Origin: Campylobacteraceae bacterium
GTDB taxonomy: Bacteria > Campylobacterota > Campylobacteria > Campylobacterales > Arcobacteraceae
Assembly: GCA_013373175.1 (NCBI GenBank)
Contig: JABXII010000011.1
Location: forward strand, 113,073 to 177,072
Direction of reading: 5' to 3'
Length of the DNA stretch: 64,000 nt
Below the pieces are notes generated by a model. The model had not been told where the DNA came from. It made no database searches and saw only the letters and a program-made list of their open reading frames with translations. Both the position numbers and the translations under genes were made by a program. Shown here piece by piece: positions 34,703-42,876 of this stretch (the stretch's first letter is position 1; the number at the start of each line of letters is the position of its first letter).

Positions 34703-35911
34703 CTATAATGTATTTAAATATTTCTTTATATTTTTTGCAGCTTGTCTAATTCTTTTTTCATTTTCAATTAAAGCAATTCTTACATATCCGTCACCATAGT
34801 GACCAAATCCAATACCTGGACTTACTGCTACTTTTGCTTCAGTTAAAAGTTGTTTACTAAATTCCATACTTCCAAGATGTTGTGCTTTTTCTGGAATTTT
34901 TGCCCAGATAAACATTGATGCATTTGGTACATCCATTTCCCAACCTGCATCTTTAAATGCTTCAACCATAACATCTCTTCTTTTTCTATATTTTTCAATG
35001 TGTTCTTGAACACACTCTTGTGGACCATCAAGTGCAACAGTAGCTGCAACTTGAATAGGAGTAAACATTCCATAGTCAAGCCAAGATTTGATTCTTTTAA
35101 GAGCTCCAATTAGTTTTTCATTACCAACCATAAATCCAACTCTCCATCCTGCCATGTTGTATGACTTAGAAAGAGTGAAAGATTCAACTGCAACATCAAT
35201 TGCCCCATCTGCTTGGAAAATAGATGGCGTTTTGTAACCATCAAATGTAATATCAGCATAAGCAATATCAGAGATGATATAAAATCTCTCTTTTTTAGCT
35301 AAATCAACTAATCTTTGGTAAAACTCTGGTCTAACTGTCGCACAAGTTGGGTTATGTGGAAAGTTAACTAATACGTATTTTACTTTTGGAATTGATTCAT
35401 TTAATGTCTTTTGTAATCTTTCAAAGAACAGTTCTTCATCAACTCTAAAGTCTTTTCCAAATGGTAACTCAAAATTGTGGATACCAGCACCTGCTAACAT
35501 AAACGCATAAGAGTGAATAGGGTAGGTTGGATCTGGAACAACTGCAACATCACCAACATTTACAATTGCTTGAACTAAATGAACATAACCCTCTTTACTT
35601 CCCATTGTTGCACAAGCATGTTTATTTGGGTCTAAATAATCAACCCCATATTTTCTTTTATACCAGTTACAAATTGCTAATCTTAATTTAAAAATACCAG
35701 CACTTGCAGAGTAACCATGATTTTTTGGTTTATCTGCTGTTTCTTTTAACTTATCTGTAATATGCTGAGGAGCTGGACCATCTGGATTACCCATTGAAAA
35801 ATCTATAATATCTTCACCAGCTCTTCTTGCTTCCATTTTGATATTGTTAACTTCTGCAAACACGTAGTTTGGAAGTCTTCTCATTCTTTCAAATTCTATT
35901 TCTGGAAACAT
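34703..35911 (-). CDS. alaC: Class I aminotransferase, AlaC/LL-DAP aminotransferase-like
   Basis: A 402-residue PLP enzyme. FSMGNPDGPAPQHI, GSKEGYVHLVQA, FPHNPTCA, the Schiff-base lysine in SFTLSKSYNMAGWRVGFM, and SPGIGFGHYGDGYVRIALIEN align closely in my memory with E. coli AlaC, a glutamate-pyruvate aminotransferase. Databases often name such Campylobacterota proteins LL-diaminopimelate aminotransferase. Neighbouring hom and distant dapF do not decide which. The gene is 2 bases from the periplasmic protein gene upstream. Confidence 0.8.
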   Translation of the reverse strand: MFPEIEFERMRRLPNYVFAEVNNIKMEARRAGEDIIDFSMGNPDGPAPQHITDKLKETADKPKNHGYSASAGIFKLRLAICNWYKRKYGVDYLDPNKHACATMGSKEGYVHLVQAIVNVGDVAVVPDPTYPIHSYAFMLAGAGIHNFELPFGKDFRVDEELFFERLQKTLNESIPKVKYVLVNFPHNPTCATVRPEFYQRLVDLAKKERFYIISDIAYADITFDGYKTPSIFQADGAIDVAVESFTLSKSYNMAGWRVGFMVGNEKLIGALKRIKSWLDYGMFTPIQVAATVALDGPQECVQEHIEKYRKRRDVMVEAFKDAGWEMDVPNASMFIWAKIPEKAQHLGSMEFSKQLLTEAKVAVSPGIGFGHYGDGYVRIALIENEKRIRQAAKNIKKYLNTL

Positions 35912-35913
35912 TT

Positions 35914-36735
35914 TTATTTCTCCTTAATTGTTACACTTAATCCTCGCTTGATATTAGCAAGGGTAAAAAGATCATCTATTTTCATATATCTTGTATATTG
36001 TGGTACTTCCACTTCTAGTTTTTGATGTCTTTGTTCTTTTTTTATAACTTCTACAATTGTTAAGTGTCTGTCATAAAAAACAATATGCGGAAACCATCTA
36101 TTACCAAACTTTGAATTTATCAATATTTTATTTGAACTAGAAACTTTTAAAAAGTATGGTCTTAGAGGTTTTTTCAAATCAATTTGTTCACCTGTTACTA
36201 AATCTTTTGCATCATTGAACGTTGATAGGGATGTATCTACATCATAAACCCAGTTTAATTGTCCCTCTTTTATGATATCTGTCGGTTTTGTTTTGTGTTT
36301 TTCAAACTCTCTTGATAACATAAGAGGGTCAATGGCGGCTTCCGTTTTTAGATTTATCACCCATTGTAAACTACCTTCTTTTGTATATAAAAGTTTTTTG
36401 GTAAAGTAGTGATAATATCCTAGAGATTTAAGTGAGTCAGAAACAATTTTAAGTGATTTAATTGGATCACTATTTATATTGAAAGTGATTGTTAAGTCTT
36501 CAGGTTTTAAAAAACCTAAGTGAAGTAAACCATTCTCTTGAAGGGTATTTAATAAATCTACATACTTTATATTTCCATTTACATCAAAATAGTTGTCTTG
36601 TTTTGAAAAAAGGTAGTTAATCAAACCTTTATTTTCTACAAACTTGTTGTTTCCAATTAGATGAATAATCTTTTCGTTAAGGTTGTTTGCATTTAAAACA
36701 ATAGCACATGTAAAAATTAGTAGTAGTTTCTTCAT
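35914..36735 (-). CDS. Periplasmic protein of unknown function (Cj0151c-like position)
   Basis: A 273-residue protein with a signal peptide (MKKLLLIFTCAIVLNA, then NNLNEKI). The rest is a mixed alpha/beta secreted protein with GLLHLGFLKPEDLTITFNI and a C-terminal YMKIDDLFTLANIKRGLSV; no enzyme motif stands out. Its position between the aminotransferase and the rRNA methylase is the same as a periplasmic protein gene in C. jejuni. Two adjacent ATGs exist; the second (36735) gives the natural signal start. Confidence 0.65.
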   Translation of the reverse strand: MKKLLLIFTCAIVLNANNLNEKIIHLIGNNKFVENKGLINYLFSKQDNYFDVNGNIKYVDLLNTLQENGLLHLGFLKPEDLTITFNINSDPIKSLKIVSDSLKSLGYYHYFTKKLLYTKEGSLQWVINLKTEAAIDPLMLSREFEKHKTKPTDIIKEGQLNWVYDVDTSLSTFNDAKDLVTGEQIDLKKPLRPYFLKVSSSNKILINSKFGNRWFPHIVFYDRHLTIVEVIKKEQRHQKLEVEVPQYTRYMKIDDLFTLANIKRGLSVTIKEK

Positions 36736-36748
36736 CATTACTTTTCTC

Positions 36749-37432
36749 TTATTTTTTTAAGTTATAAATTAATATTCCACCTGCAACAGAAACATTTAAA
36801 GAATTAAAGCTATTTTGCATTTCAATTGAGATTTTCTTATCAAGTTTTTTAATTACCTTGTTTGAAAGTCCAAAGCCTTCACTCCCTAAGAATAGAGCAG
36901 TTTTTTCATTTTCATTTTTAAACTCTTTTAAGTTTTCTCCATCCATAGATGCACCCATAAGAGTAAAATTGTTTTGTTTTAATTCGTTTACTACGTCTAA
37001 AACATTTTGTGTTTGGCAAAATGGTATGTCAAATAATGCACCACTACTTGTTCTTGCAATACCTTCGTAGTTTAATTGCTTAATATTTGAAGCAATGATT
37101 GCATCAACTCCAAGAGAATAAGCAGTTCTACAAATAGCTCCAATGTTTCCCACATCTGTTAGTCCATCAAGAACAACTACAAAGTTAGAGTTTTTAATCT
37201 CTTTTAAGCTAGTAACTTCAAACTCTTTTAGCTTTAAGAAGAAGCCTTGGTGGTTTCCTCCATGTGCCAAACTTTGTGCTTTTTTATTATCAAGTTTGAT
37301 AATTTTTTTATCTAGCTTTGCAAATCTTTTAAAAAGTTTTGGCTCTAGTTCTTTTGAGAACATTACCTCTTCAATAAGGTCGGGGTGTTTATCTAGTACG
37401 TATAGTACTACTTGTTTGCCATATATAATCAT
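36749..37432 (-). CDS. rlmB: SpoU/TrmH-family rRNA 2'-O-methyltransferase
   Basis: A 227-residue SPOUT enzyme. The small N-terminal substrate domain is YGKQVVLYVLDKHPDLIEEVM; the knotted SAM-binding motifs are FVVVLDGLTDVGNIGAICRTA, FLGSEGFGLSNKV and NSFNSLNVSVAGGILIYNL. The family member RlmB methylates G2251 of 23S rRNA. It is one codon from the rsmI gene, so the pair is translated together. The exact target nucleotide is inferred. Confidence 0.88.
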   Translation of the reverse strand: MIIYGKQVVLYVLDKHPDLIEEVMFSKELEPKLFKRFAKLDKKIIKLDNKKAQSLAHGGNHQGFFLKLKEFEVTSLKEIKNSNFVVVLDGLTDVGNIGAICRTAYSLGVDAIIASNIKQLNYEGIARTSSGALFDIPFCQTQNVLDVVNELKQNNFTLMGASMDGENLKEFKNENEKTALFLGSEGFGLSNKVIKKLDKKISIEMQNSFNSLNVSVAGGILIYNLKK

Positions 37433-37434
37433 GG

Positions 37435-38250
37435 CTAGATTTTATCTAAAAGTTGTTGATAAATCTCTTTTGTATGTTTTCCTGTCATTTTTGCAATAAG
37501 TTTTGCTTTTGTTTTAGGTGCAATATCAAGGTTTTCAATATCTTTTACATCAAGAGTTGCTCCTACAGTTTCAGTAGGTTCAATAACAATCACCCATTCC
37601 CCTCTAATATTCTCTTTAGTAAATTTTTCATAAATATTTAAAGCAGAATTTTTATAGGTTTTTTGATGAAGTTTTGTTATCTCTTTTGCTAAAAAGATGG
37701 TTCTGTTTTCATCTATGTTTTTTATCTCTTCTAAAGTTTTTAAAAGTCTGTGGGGTGACTCATAAAGAATTGATAGAATAGGGCTTTGCATTACCTTTGT
37801 TAGTTTTTCGTTTCTCTCTTTGCCTTTATGGGCTAAAAAACCAAAAAAAGTAAATTCAGTATTTAAAAAACCGCTCATTGCAAAAGCTGTTAAGACTGCA
37901 TTTGCTCCTGGAAGTACATCATAATCTAAATCATTGTCAATACAGTATTGTACTAAAGTTGCCCCTGGGTCTGAAACGCAAGGCATACCAGCATCACTAA
38001 CATAAACAATATTTTCATTGAAATCTTCAGGTGTTAAGGTTTTTAAAACTTGATTTTCATTGTGTGAATGGAAAGATTTAAAATCTTTGCAGTTAAACTC
38101 TAAGTTTTCTCTTTCACTTAGAAGTTGAAGAAGTTTTTTTGTGACTCTTGTATCTTCACAAAAAATTAGTTCCGCCTCCATAAGAGCAGTTAATGCTCTT
38201 TTAGAAATATCATCAAGATTTCCTATTGGAGTTGGAACTAAAGTAAGCAA
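37435..38250 (-). CDS. rsmI: 16S rRNA (cytidine-1402 2'-O)-methyltransferase
   Basis: A 271-residue RsmI. It starts LTLVPTPIGNLDDISKRAL, then FCEDTRVTKKLL, YVSDAGMPCVSDPGATLV, LPGANAVLTAFAMSG and FFGFLAHKGKERNEKL, the tetrapyrrole-methylase fold signature. It modifies C1402 in the decoding centre. It lies between rpmE and rlmB in the leftward housekeeping operon. Confidence 0.95.
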   Translation of the reverse strand: MLTLVPTPIGNLDDISKRALTALMEAELIFCEDTRVTKKLLQLLSERENLEFNCKDFKSFHSHNENQVLKTLTPEDFNENIVYVSDAGMPCVSDPGATLVQYCIDNDLDYDVLPGANAVLTAFAMSGFLNTEFTFFGFLAHKGKERNEKLTKVMQSPILSILYESPHRLLKTLEEIKNIDENRTIFLAKEITKLHQKTYKNSALNIYEKFTKENIRGEWVIVIEPTETVGATLDVKDIENLDIAPKTKAKLIAKMTGKHTKEIYQQLLDKI

Positions 38251-38263
38251 TTTATAGCAACAA

Positions 38264-38464
38264 TTATTTTTGTGCGTATTTAGCTTTGAATTTTTCTACT
38301 CTACCAGCAGCATCAACAATTTTTTGCTCACCAGTGAAGAATGGGTGACAAGCAGAACAAATGTCAATTCTTAAAGTCTCAACATTAGACTTAGTTTCAA
38401 ACTCGTTTCCACAAGCACAACTTACTTTACAAACTTTATAATCTGGGTGAATTTCTTTTTTCAC
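38264..38464 (-). CDS. rpmE: Ribosomal protein L31
   Basis: A 66-residue L31 of the zinc-binding (C+) type, with CACGNEF and [10 protein letters not shown]; four cysteines are present (C15 or C17 with the later pair). AAGGAAATTTG precedes the ATG. A hairpin with GGCGA/TCGACC lies in its leader. First gene of the rsmI-rlmB run. Confidence 0.96.
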   Translation of the reverse strand: MKKEIHPDYKVCKVSCACGNEFETKSNVETLRIDICSACHPFFTGEQKIVDAAGRVEKFKAKYAQK

Positions 38465-38493
38465 TTCAAATTTCCTTATTTTGATAAATGTTC

Positions 38494-38525
38494 AATAAAA
38501 GGTCGAGTCTTTGTCGCCCTTTATT
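38494..38525 (-). promoter_or_regulatory. Hairpin in the rpmE leader or miaA terminator
   Basis: On the minus strand arms 38514-38525 and 38494-38506 pair (AATAAAGGGCGA with TCGACCTTTTATT) with small bulges, 30 bases before the L31 start and 24 bases after the miaA stop. It may end miaA transcription or be an L31 autoregulatory leader. I cannot decide between these. Confidence 0.45.
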
Positions 38526-38548
38526 AAACTCTTGATTTTGAGATGGGA

Positions 38549-39424
38549 TTATAGCGAAAAATACTTAATGATATCTGAATTTAAGTTTTCTATAATATTG
38601 GAAGTTTTATTTTTAAACTGTCCCTTATTGAAGGTGTTTTGACGCTTTGCTAGTTTTGCAGTATTTAGAGAGATTTTTTCTTCAAGCTCTTTTTTTGTAA
38701 GTTTTCCATCTAAAAAATCTAAAGTTTCAACTATTCCAATTGAAGACATACAGTTTGGAGTTCTTCTATAATTTTTTTCTAAATATATTACTTCATCAAT
38801 AATTCCTTCTTTCATCATCAAAGAAGTTCTTAAATCAATTCTTTTTCTTAACTCTTCTCTTTCCCAAACAATTTCAAAAATTTCTAAATTTTTTGCTAGA
38901 GGAACTTTAGGGTTCTTTTCAAAATATTCACTTGGAGACATATTTGATTGCTTATAAATAGAGTAAGCTTTTTCTATTCTATATTTATCATTTTGTGCAA
39001 TTTTTTCCATATACTCTTTATCAAGTGAGTATAAAAGTTCATAGGCATCATTTAGAGAAATATCAAGTTTAATATCTTTTTCTATACCAGTTGAAAGGCC
39101 TTCAACTAAAGCCTTTAGATAAAAACCTGTTCCTCCTACTATGATAAGATTTTTATCATTTTCTTTTGCAAATTTCTTGGCTTTTTTATAACATTCAAAA
39201 AACTCTATAACATCAAAATTTTCATTTGGATAGACTTCATCAATTCCAAAATGAATAATATCACCTCTTTCTTCTTTTGTTGGTTTAGCTGAGGCAATAT
39301 CAATCTCTTTGTAAACAGATAAAGAATCTAAAGACAAAATCACAGAGTTTGTTTGTTGTGCTATTTCTAATGATAATCCAGTTTTTCCTGAGGCAGTTGA
39401 GCCAATAATTGCAATTTCTTTCAT
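38549..39424 (-). CDS. miaA: tRNA dimethylallyltransferase
   Basis: A 291-residue MiaA. The P-loop is GSTASGKTGLSLEIA, followed by LSLDSLSVYKEIDIASAKPT, IIVGGTGFYLKALVEG and the late AKRQNTFNKGQF. It adds the dimethylallyl group to A37 of UNN-reading tRNAs. Its start lies 13 bases after the GNAT-nitrilase stop. Confidence 0.95.
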   Translation of the reverse strand: MKEIAIIGSTASGKTGLSLEIAQQTNSVILSLDSLSVYKEIDIASAKPTKEERGDIIHFGIDEVYPNENFDVIEFFECYKKAKKFAKENDKNLIIVGGTGFYLKALVEGLSTGIEKDIKLDISLNDAYELLYSLDKEYMEKIAQNDKYRIEKAYSIYKQSNMSPSEYFEKNPKVPLAKNLEIFEIVWEREELRKRIDLRTSLMMKEGIIDEVIYLEKNYRRTPNCMSSIGIVETLDFLDGKLTKKELEEKISLNTAKLAKRQNTFNKGQFKNKTSNIIENLNSDIIKYFSL

Positions 39425-39437
39425 TAAAGATATTTTC

Positions 39438-40973
39438 CTAGTTTTCTTCTATTCTGATTACATCATAGATATCTGTTCTTCTATCTTTTAGGTTATTTAC
39501 ACTTCCTAAACTATGAAGTTCTGTTAAAAGTTCTAAATCCACATCTGCAATTAATATCATCTCTGTATTTGGTGTTGATTCTGCTTTTACTCCATTTGCA
39601 GGGAATGCAAAATCACAAGGAGTAAATACCGCTGATTGGGCATATTGAATATCCATATTTTCAACTTTTGGTAAGTTTCCTACACAACCAGCAATTGCAA
39701 CATAACACTCATTTTCTATAGCTCTTGCTTGGGCGCAAGTTTTTACTCTTGAGTAACCATTTTGGGTATCCGTTAAGAATGGTACAAATAGTATATCCAT
39801 CCCTTCTTTTGCAAGAAGTCTGCTTAGTTCTGGGAATTCACTATCATAACAAATTAGTACTCCAATTTTTCCACAATCTGTATCAAAGGTTTTTATTTTA
39901 TTAGAACCTTTTAATCCCCAAACTTTTTGTTCATCTGGAGTTACATGTATTTTTGCATACTTTTCTATCTCCCCATCTCTTTTACAAACAAAACCTACAT
40001 TGTTTAGTGTGCCATCTACAAGTTCTGGCATACTTCCTGTAATGATATTGATATTATATGTAATAGCAAGTCTTGAAAAATCTTCTTTAAACTTTTCCGT
40101 ATATTTTGCAAGTTCTCGAATGGCATCTGCTTCACTTAAGTGATTAAATTCTGCCATTAAAGGAGCATTGAAAAACTCTGGGAAAAGTGCAAAATCACTT
40201 CTATATCCTGATACTGCATCTATAAAATATTCAGCTTGTTCGATTACTTCTTCATAGTTTTTATAAAGTCTCATTTGCCATTGAATAAGTCCTAGTCTTA
40301 TTACTTTCTTTTGTGCCATTGGTTTTATAGTTGGTTTTGTGTAATAGATATTATTCCATGATAGTAAACAAGCATACTCTTTACTTTCGATATCACCTTC
40401 AAGATAATTTTTTATTACTCTTCTTACATAAAAATCATTAGAGAGTTGGAAATTAAGCACTGGGTCATAAATTTCTCTCTCTTTTACTTTTTGAATATAC
40501 TCTTTTGGTGTTATTTTATCTGCATATTTAGAATAGTTTGGAATTCTTCCTCCAAAAATTATTCCTTTTAGGTTAAGTTCTTCACAAAGCTCTTTTCTAA
40601 AATCATATAATCTTCGACCAAGTCTTAAACCTCTAAAATTTTTATTAATAAAAACATCTACACCATAAAGCATATTTCCATTATCATCATGGGTGTCAAA
40701 GGTATAATTTCCTGTAATTTCTTTATAACTATGGGTATCATCAAATTTTGTATAGTCAACTATGATACTAAGTGCAAAACCTGCAAACTCACCATCAATT
40801 TTTATTGCTACTTGTCCATTTGGGAACTTTTCTATTAAAGCTTCAAACTCTTCTTTACTCCATGATGAATCATCAAGATGACGGTATTCATCCTCCATCA
40901 AAGAGCAGATACAGCTATGGTCTTCTTTTTTTAAATACACTAATTCAATTTTATCTATATGTTTTGGATCCAT
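39438..40973 (-). CDS. GNAT acetyltransferase fused to a nitrilase-family hydrolase
   Basis: A 511-residue two-domain protein. Residues 10-200 are a GNAT domain (VFINKNFRGLRLGRRLYDF holds the acetyl-CoA loop RGLRLGRRL); residues 225-505 are a carbon-nitrogen hydrolase with Glu in FALFPEFFNAPLM, Lys in AKIHVTPDE and Cys in IGVLICYDSEFPELS. The fusion is known in several bacteria; the reaction is not established to my knowledge. It is the first gene of the leftward set with miaA. Confidence 0.88.
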   Translation of the reverse strand: MDPKHIDKIELVYLKKEDHSCICSLMEDEYRHLDDSSWSKEEFEALIEKFPNGQVAIKIDGEFAGFALSIIVDYTKFDDTHSYKEITGNYTFDTHDDNGNMLYGVDVFINKNFRGLRLGRRLYDFRKELCEELNLKGIIFGGRIPNYSKYADKITPKEYIQKVKEREIYDPVLNFQLSNDFYVRRVIKNYLEGDIESKEYACLLSWNNIYYTKPTIKPMAQKKVIRLGLIQWQMRLYKNYEEVIEQAEYFIDAVSGYRSDFALFPEFFNAPLMAEFNHLSEADAIRELAKYTEKFKEDFSRLAITYNINIITGSMPELVDGTLNNVGFVCKRDGEIEKYAKIHVTPDEQKVWGLKGSNKIKTFDTDCGKIGVLICYDSEFPELSRLLAKEGMDILFVPFLTDTQNGYSRVKTCAQARAIENECYVAIAGCVGNLPKVENMDIQYAQSAVFTPCDFAFPANGVKAESTPNTEMILIADVDLELLTELHSLGSVNNLKDRRTDIYDVIRIEEN

Positions 40974-41043
40974 TGTTTTGCTGTCCTTTTTTTATTAAAA
41001 GATTATATTATAATATTTGATTGTTACTCATAAAACAATTAAA

Positions 41044-41075
41044 TATCAAATATCTTTCAAATAATATATTTGATA
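41044..41075. repeat. Inverted repeat upstream of mqnP
   Basis: TATCAAATAT at 41044-41053 and its exact complement ATATTTGATA at 41066-41075, 12 bases apart, immediately before the prenyltransferase start. The right arm also resembles a -10 region. AT-rich, so chance is possible. Confidence 0.4.
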
Positions 41076-41086
41076 AAATGCGCTTT

Positions 41087-41959
41087 ATGAATAATATATT
41101 GAAAAAACTTAATGCTTTTAATGAACTTGTTATGTTCAAACACTCGATTTTCTCACTACCTTTTATTTTTATAGCAATGATTGTTGCGTCTTTACAGACA
41201 AATGGTTCTGCTTGGTTTGGATTCAAACTATTAATCCTTGGTGTATTAGCTGCAATTACAGCTAGAAACTTTGCAATGGGCTTCAATAGATACATGGATA
41301 GAGATATTGATGCACTTAATCCAAGAACTGAAAATAGACCAAATGTTGATGGTAGAGTAAGCCCAACGGCAATGTTGGTTTTCAATATTGCAAATGCTTT
41401 AGGCTTTATTCTTGTTGCATACTTTGTAAATGATTTAGCCTTTTATTTATCAGTTCCTATTTTAATAGTTATTGGCTCATACTCTTATTTTAAAAGATTT
41501 TCATATTTAGCCCATGTGATTTTAGGAATCTCGTTAGCCCTTGCTCCAATTGCAGGAGTTGTGGCAGTTAGCGAAACAATTACTTTATGGTCAGTTTTAT
41601 TAAGTATTGGTGTTATGTTTTGGGTTGCAGGGTTTGATCTTTTATACTCATTACAAGATATTGAAGTAGATAAAAAACTTGGACTTCACTCAATACCAAG
41701 TAAGTTTGGTGCAAAAAATACAATGCTTATATCAAGAACTTTCCATGCTCTTACTGTATTATTTTGGCTTTTATTTGCTATTAGTTCTAACAGTGGATTT
41801 TTTACTTATTTAGCTGTATTAGTATCTGCTATTATGCTTTCATATGAACATTATCTAGTGAATAAAGATTTTACAAAAATAGATAAAGCCTTTTTTACTG
41901 TAAATGGGTATTTAGGAATAGTTTTCTTCTTTTTAGTATTAATTGATTCAATAGTATAA
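41087..41959 (+). CDS. mqnP: UbiA-family prenyltransferase of the futalosine menaquinone pathway
   Basis: A 290-residue membrane protein with about eight spans and the UbiA motifs GFNRYMDRDIDALNPRTENRP (first Asp-rich; N-x3-D-x3-D) and SLQDIEVDKKLG (second). It prenylates the dihydroxynaphthoate-type precursor of menaquinone. The close match with the H. pylori protein begins at LKKLNAF, so I start at 41087 (MNNILKKL); 41078 is possible and the longer frame from 41021 is not. No strong ribosome site is visible for any of them. Confidence 0.85.
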   Translation: MNNILKKLNAFNELVMFKHSIFSLPFIFIAMIVASLQTNGSAWFGFKLLILGVLAAITARNFAMGFNRYMDRDIDALNPRTENRPNVDGRVSPTAMLVFNIANALGFILVAYFVNDLAFYLSVPILIVIGSYSYFKRFSYLAHVILGISLALAPIAGVVAVSETITLWSVLLSIGVMFWVAGFDLLYSLQDIEVDKKLGLHSIPSKFGAKNTMLISRTFHALTVLFWLLFAISSNSGFFTYLAVLVSAIMLSYEHYLVNKDFTKIDKAFFTVNGYLGIVFFFLVLIDSIV

Positions 41960-42042
41960 CTTTGTTACATTACTTATATATTTAAAATGTTATAACTGTA
42001 AATATACTATAATTATGCAATTTTGAACTTCAGGAAAATAAT

Positions 42043-42855
42043 ATGGAAAATAAATTAAAAGAGATAACCTATCTAACTTTAAAACAATTAAAAAAAGAGA
42101 ATATTATTCTTCCTTCAAAGTACTCAAAACTTTTTGAAGAAAATGCCAAAAAATTAGAGTTTGACTTAGACAATGACTCTTTGGTTTTTAAGAACTTACA
42201 ACAAGATTCTGATTCCTTGGATGAAGTTGTAAAAAAAACTAGTGAAAAACTTACTTCTTTACAGGATTCTACACAAAAAGCAAAAGAAGCTATAGTTAAT
42301 AATGATGTAAATACTTTAAATACTATTAATAAAGAACTTGAAAGAATGCAAAAGCAAATTGACTTTTTGCAAAAAGAGCTATTTTCTGATGCCTTAACTG
42401 ATGCATATAATAGAAAATGGTTTATGGATACTTATTTAAGAGATGATGTTTTTATTCATAATGGCTTTATGGCATTTTTAGATTTGAATAATTTTAAAAT
42501 AATAAATGATACTTATGGTCATATAATAGGTGACCAAGTATTAAAATATTTAGTAAACTTTTTAAAAAAAGAGTTAAATTTACCTGGAGTTGATATAGTA
42601 AGATATGCAGGGGATGAGTTTATTGTGGTATTTAACAAAGATAAATCAACTATTTTAAATCCTGATAAAAAGATGGAAAAAGCTCAAAAAAAATTAGCAG
42701 AGCAAAAGCTAAAATCGTCAAAGATTAAATCCCTAAAATTCTCTTTCTCATATGGATTAGTTCCTTTTAAAAAAGGTGATGAATTTGAATCTTCACTTGA
42801 TGAAGTAGATGAATTAATGTATCAAAATAAAAAGAGAATTAAGAATAAGCACTAG
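42043..42855 (+). CDS. Diguanylate cyclase (GGDEF domain, AGDEF motif)
   Basis: A 270-residue protein: a short N-terminal helical part with a coiled coil (residues 60-110) and a C-terminal GGDEF domain (DALTDAYNRKWFM, FLDLNNFKIINDTYGHIIGD, RYAGDEFIVVF). The A site reads AGDEF, a variant compatible with c-di-GMP synthesis. No inhibitory RxxD is evident five residues before it. No membrane anchor, so it is cytoplasmic. CAGGAAAAT precedes the ATG. Confidence 0.87.
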   Translation: MENKLKEITYLTLKQLKKENIILPSKYSKLFEENAKKLEFDLDNDSLVFKNLQQDSDSLDEVVKKTSEKLTSLQDSTQKAKEAIVNNDVNTLNTINKELERMQKQIDFLQKELFSDALTDAYNRKWFMDTYLRDDVFIHNGFMAFLDLNNFKIINDTYGHIIGDQVLKYLVNFLKKELNLPGVDIVRYAGDEFIVVFNKDKSTILNPDKKMEKAQKKLAEQKLKSSKIKSLKFSFSYGLVPFKKGDEFESSLDEVDELMYQNKKRIKNKH

Positions 42856-42876
42856 AGATTCTAGTGCTTGTTTTTT
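42847..42876 (+). terminator. Terminator after the diguanylate cyclase
   Basis: Perfect 10 bp arms (42847-42856 and 42860-42869) with a 3-base loop, then GTTTTTTAGTTTTT. The arms include the cyclase stop codon. Confidence 0.85.
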
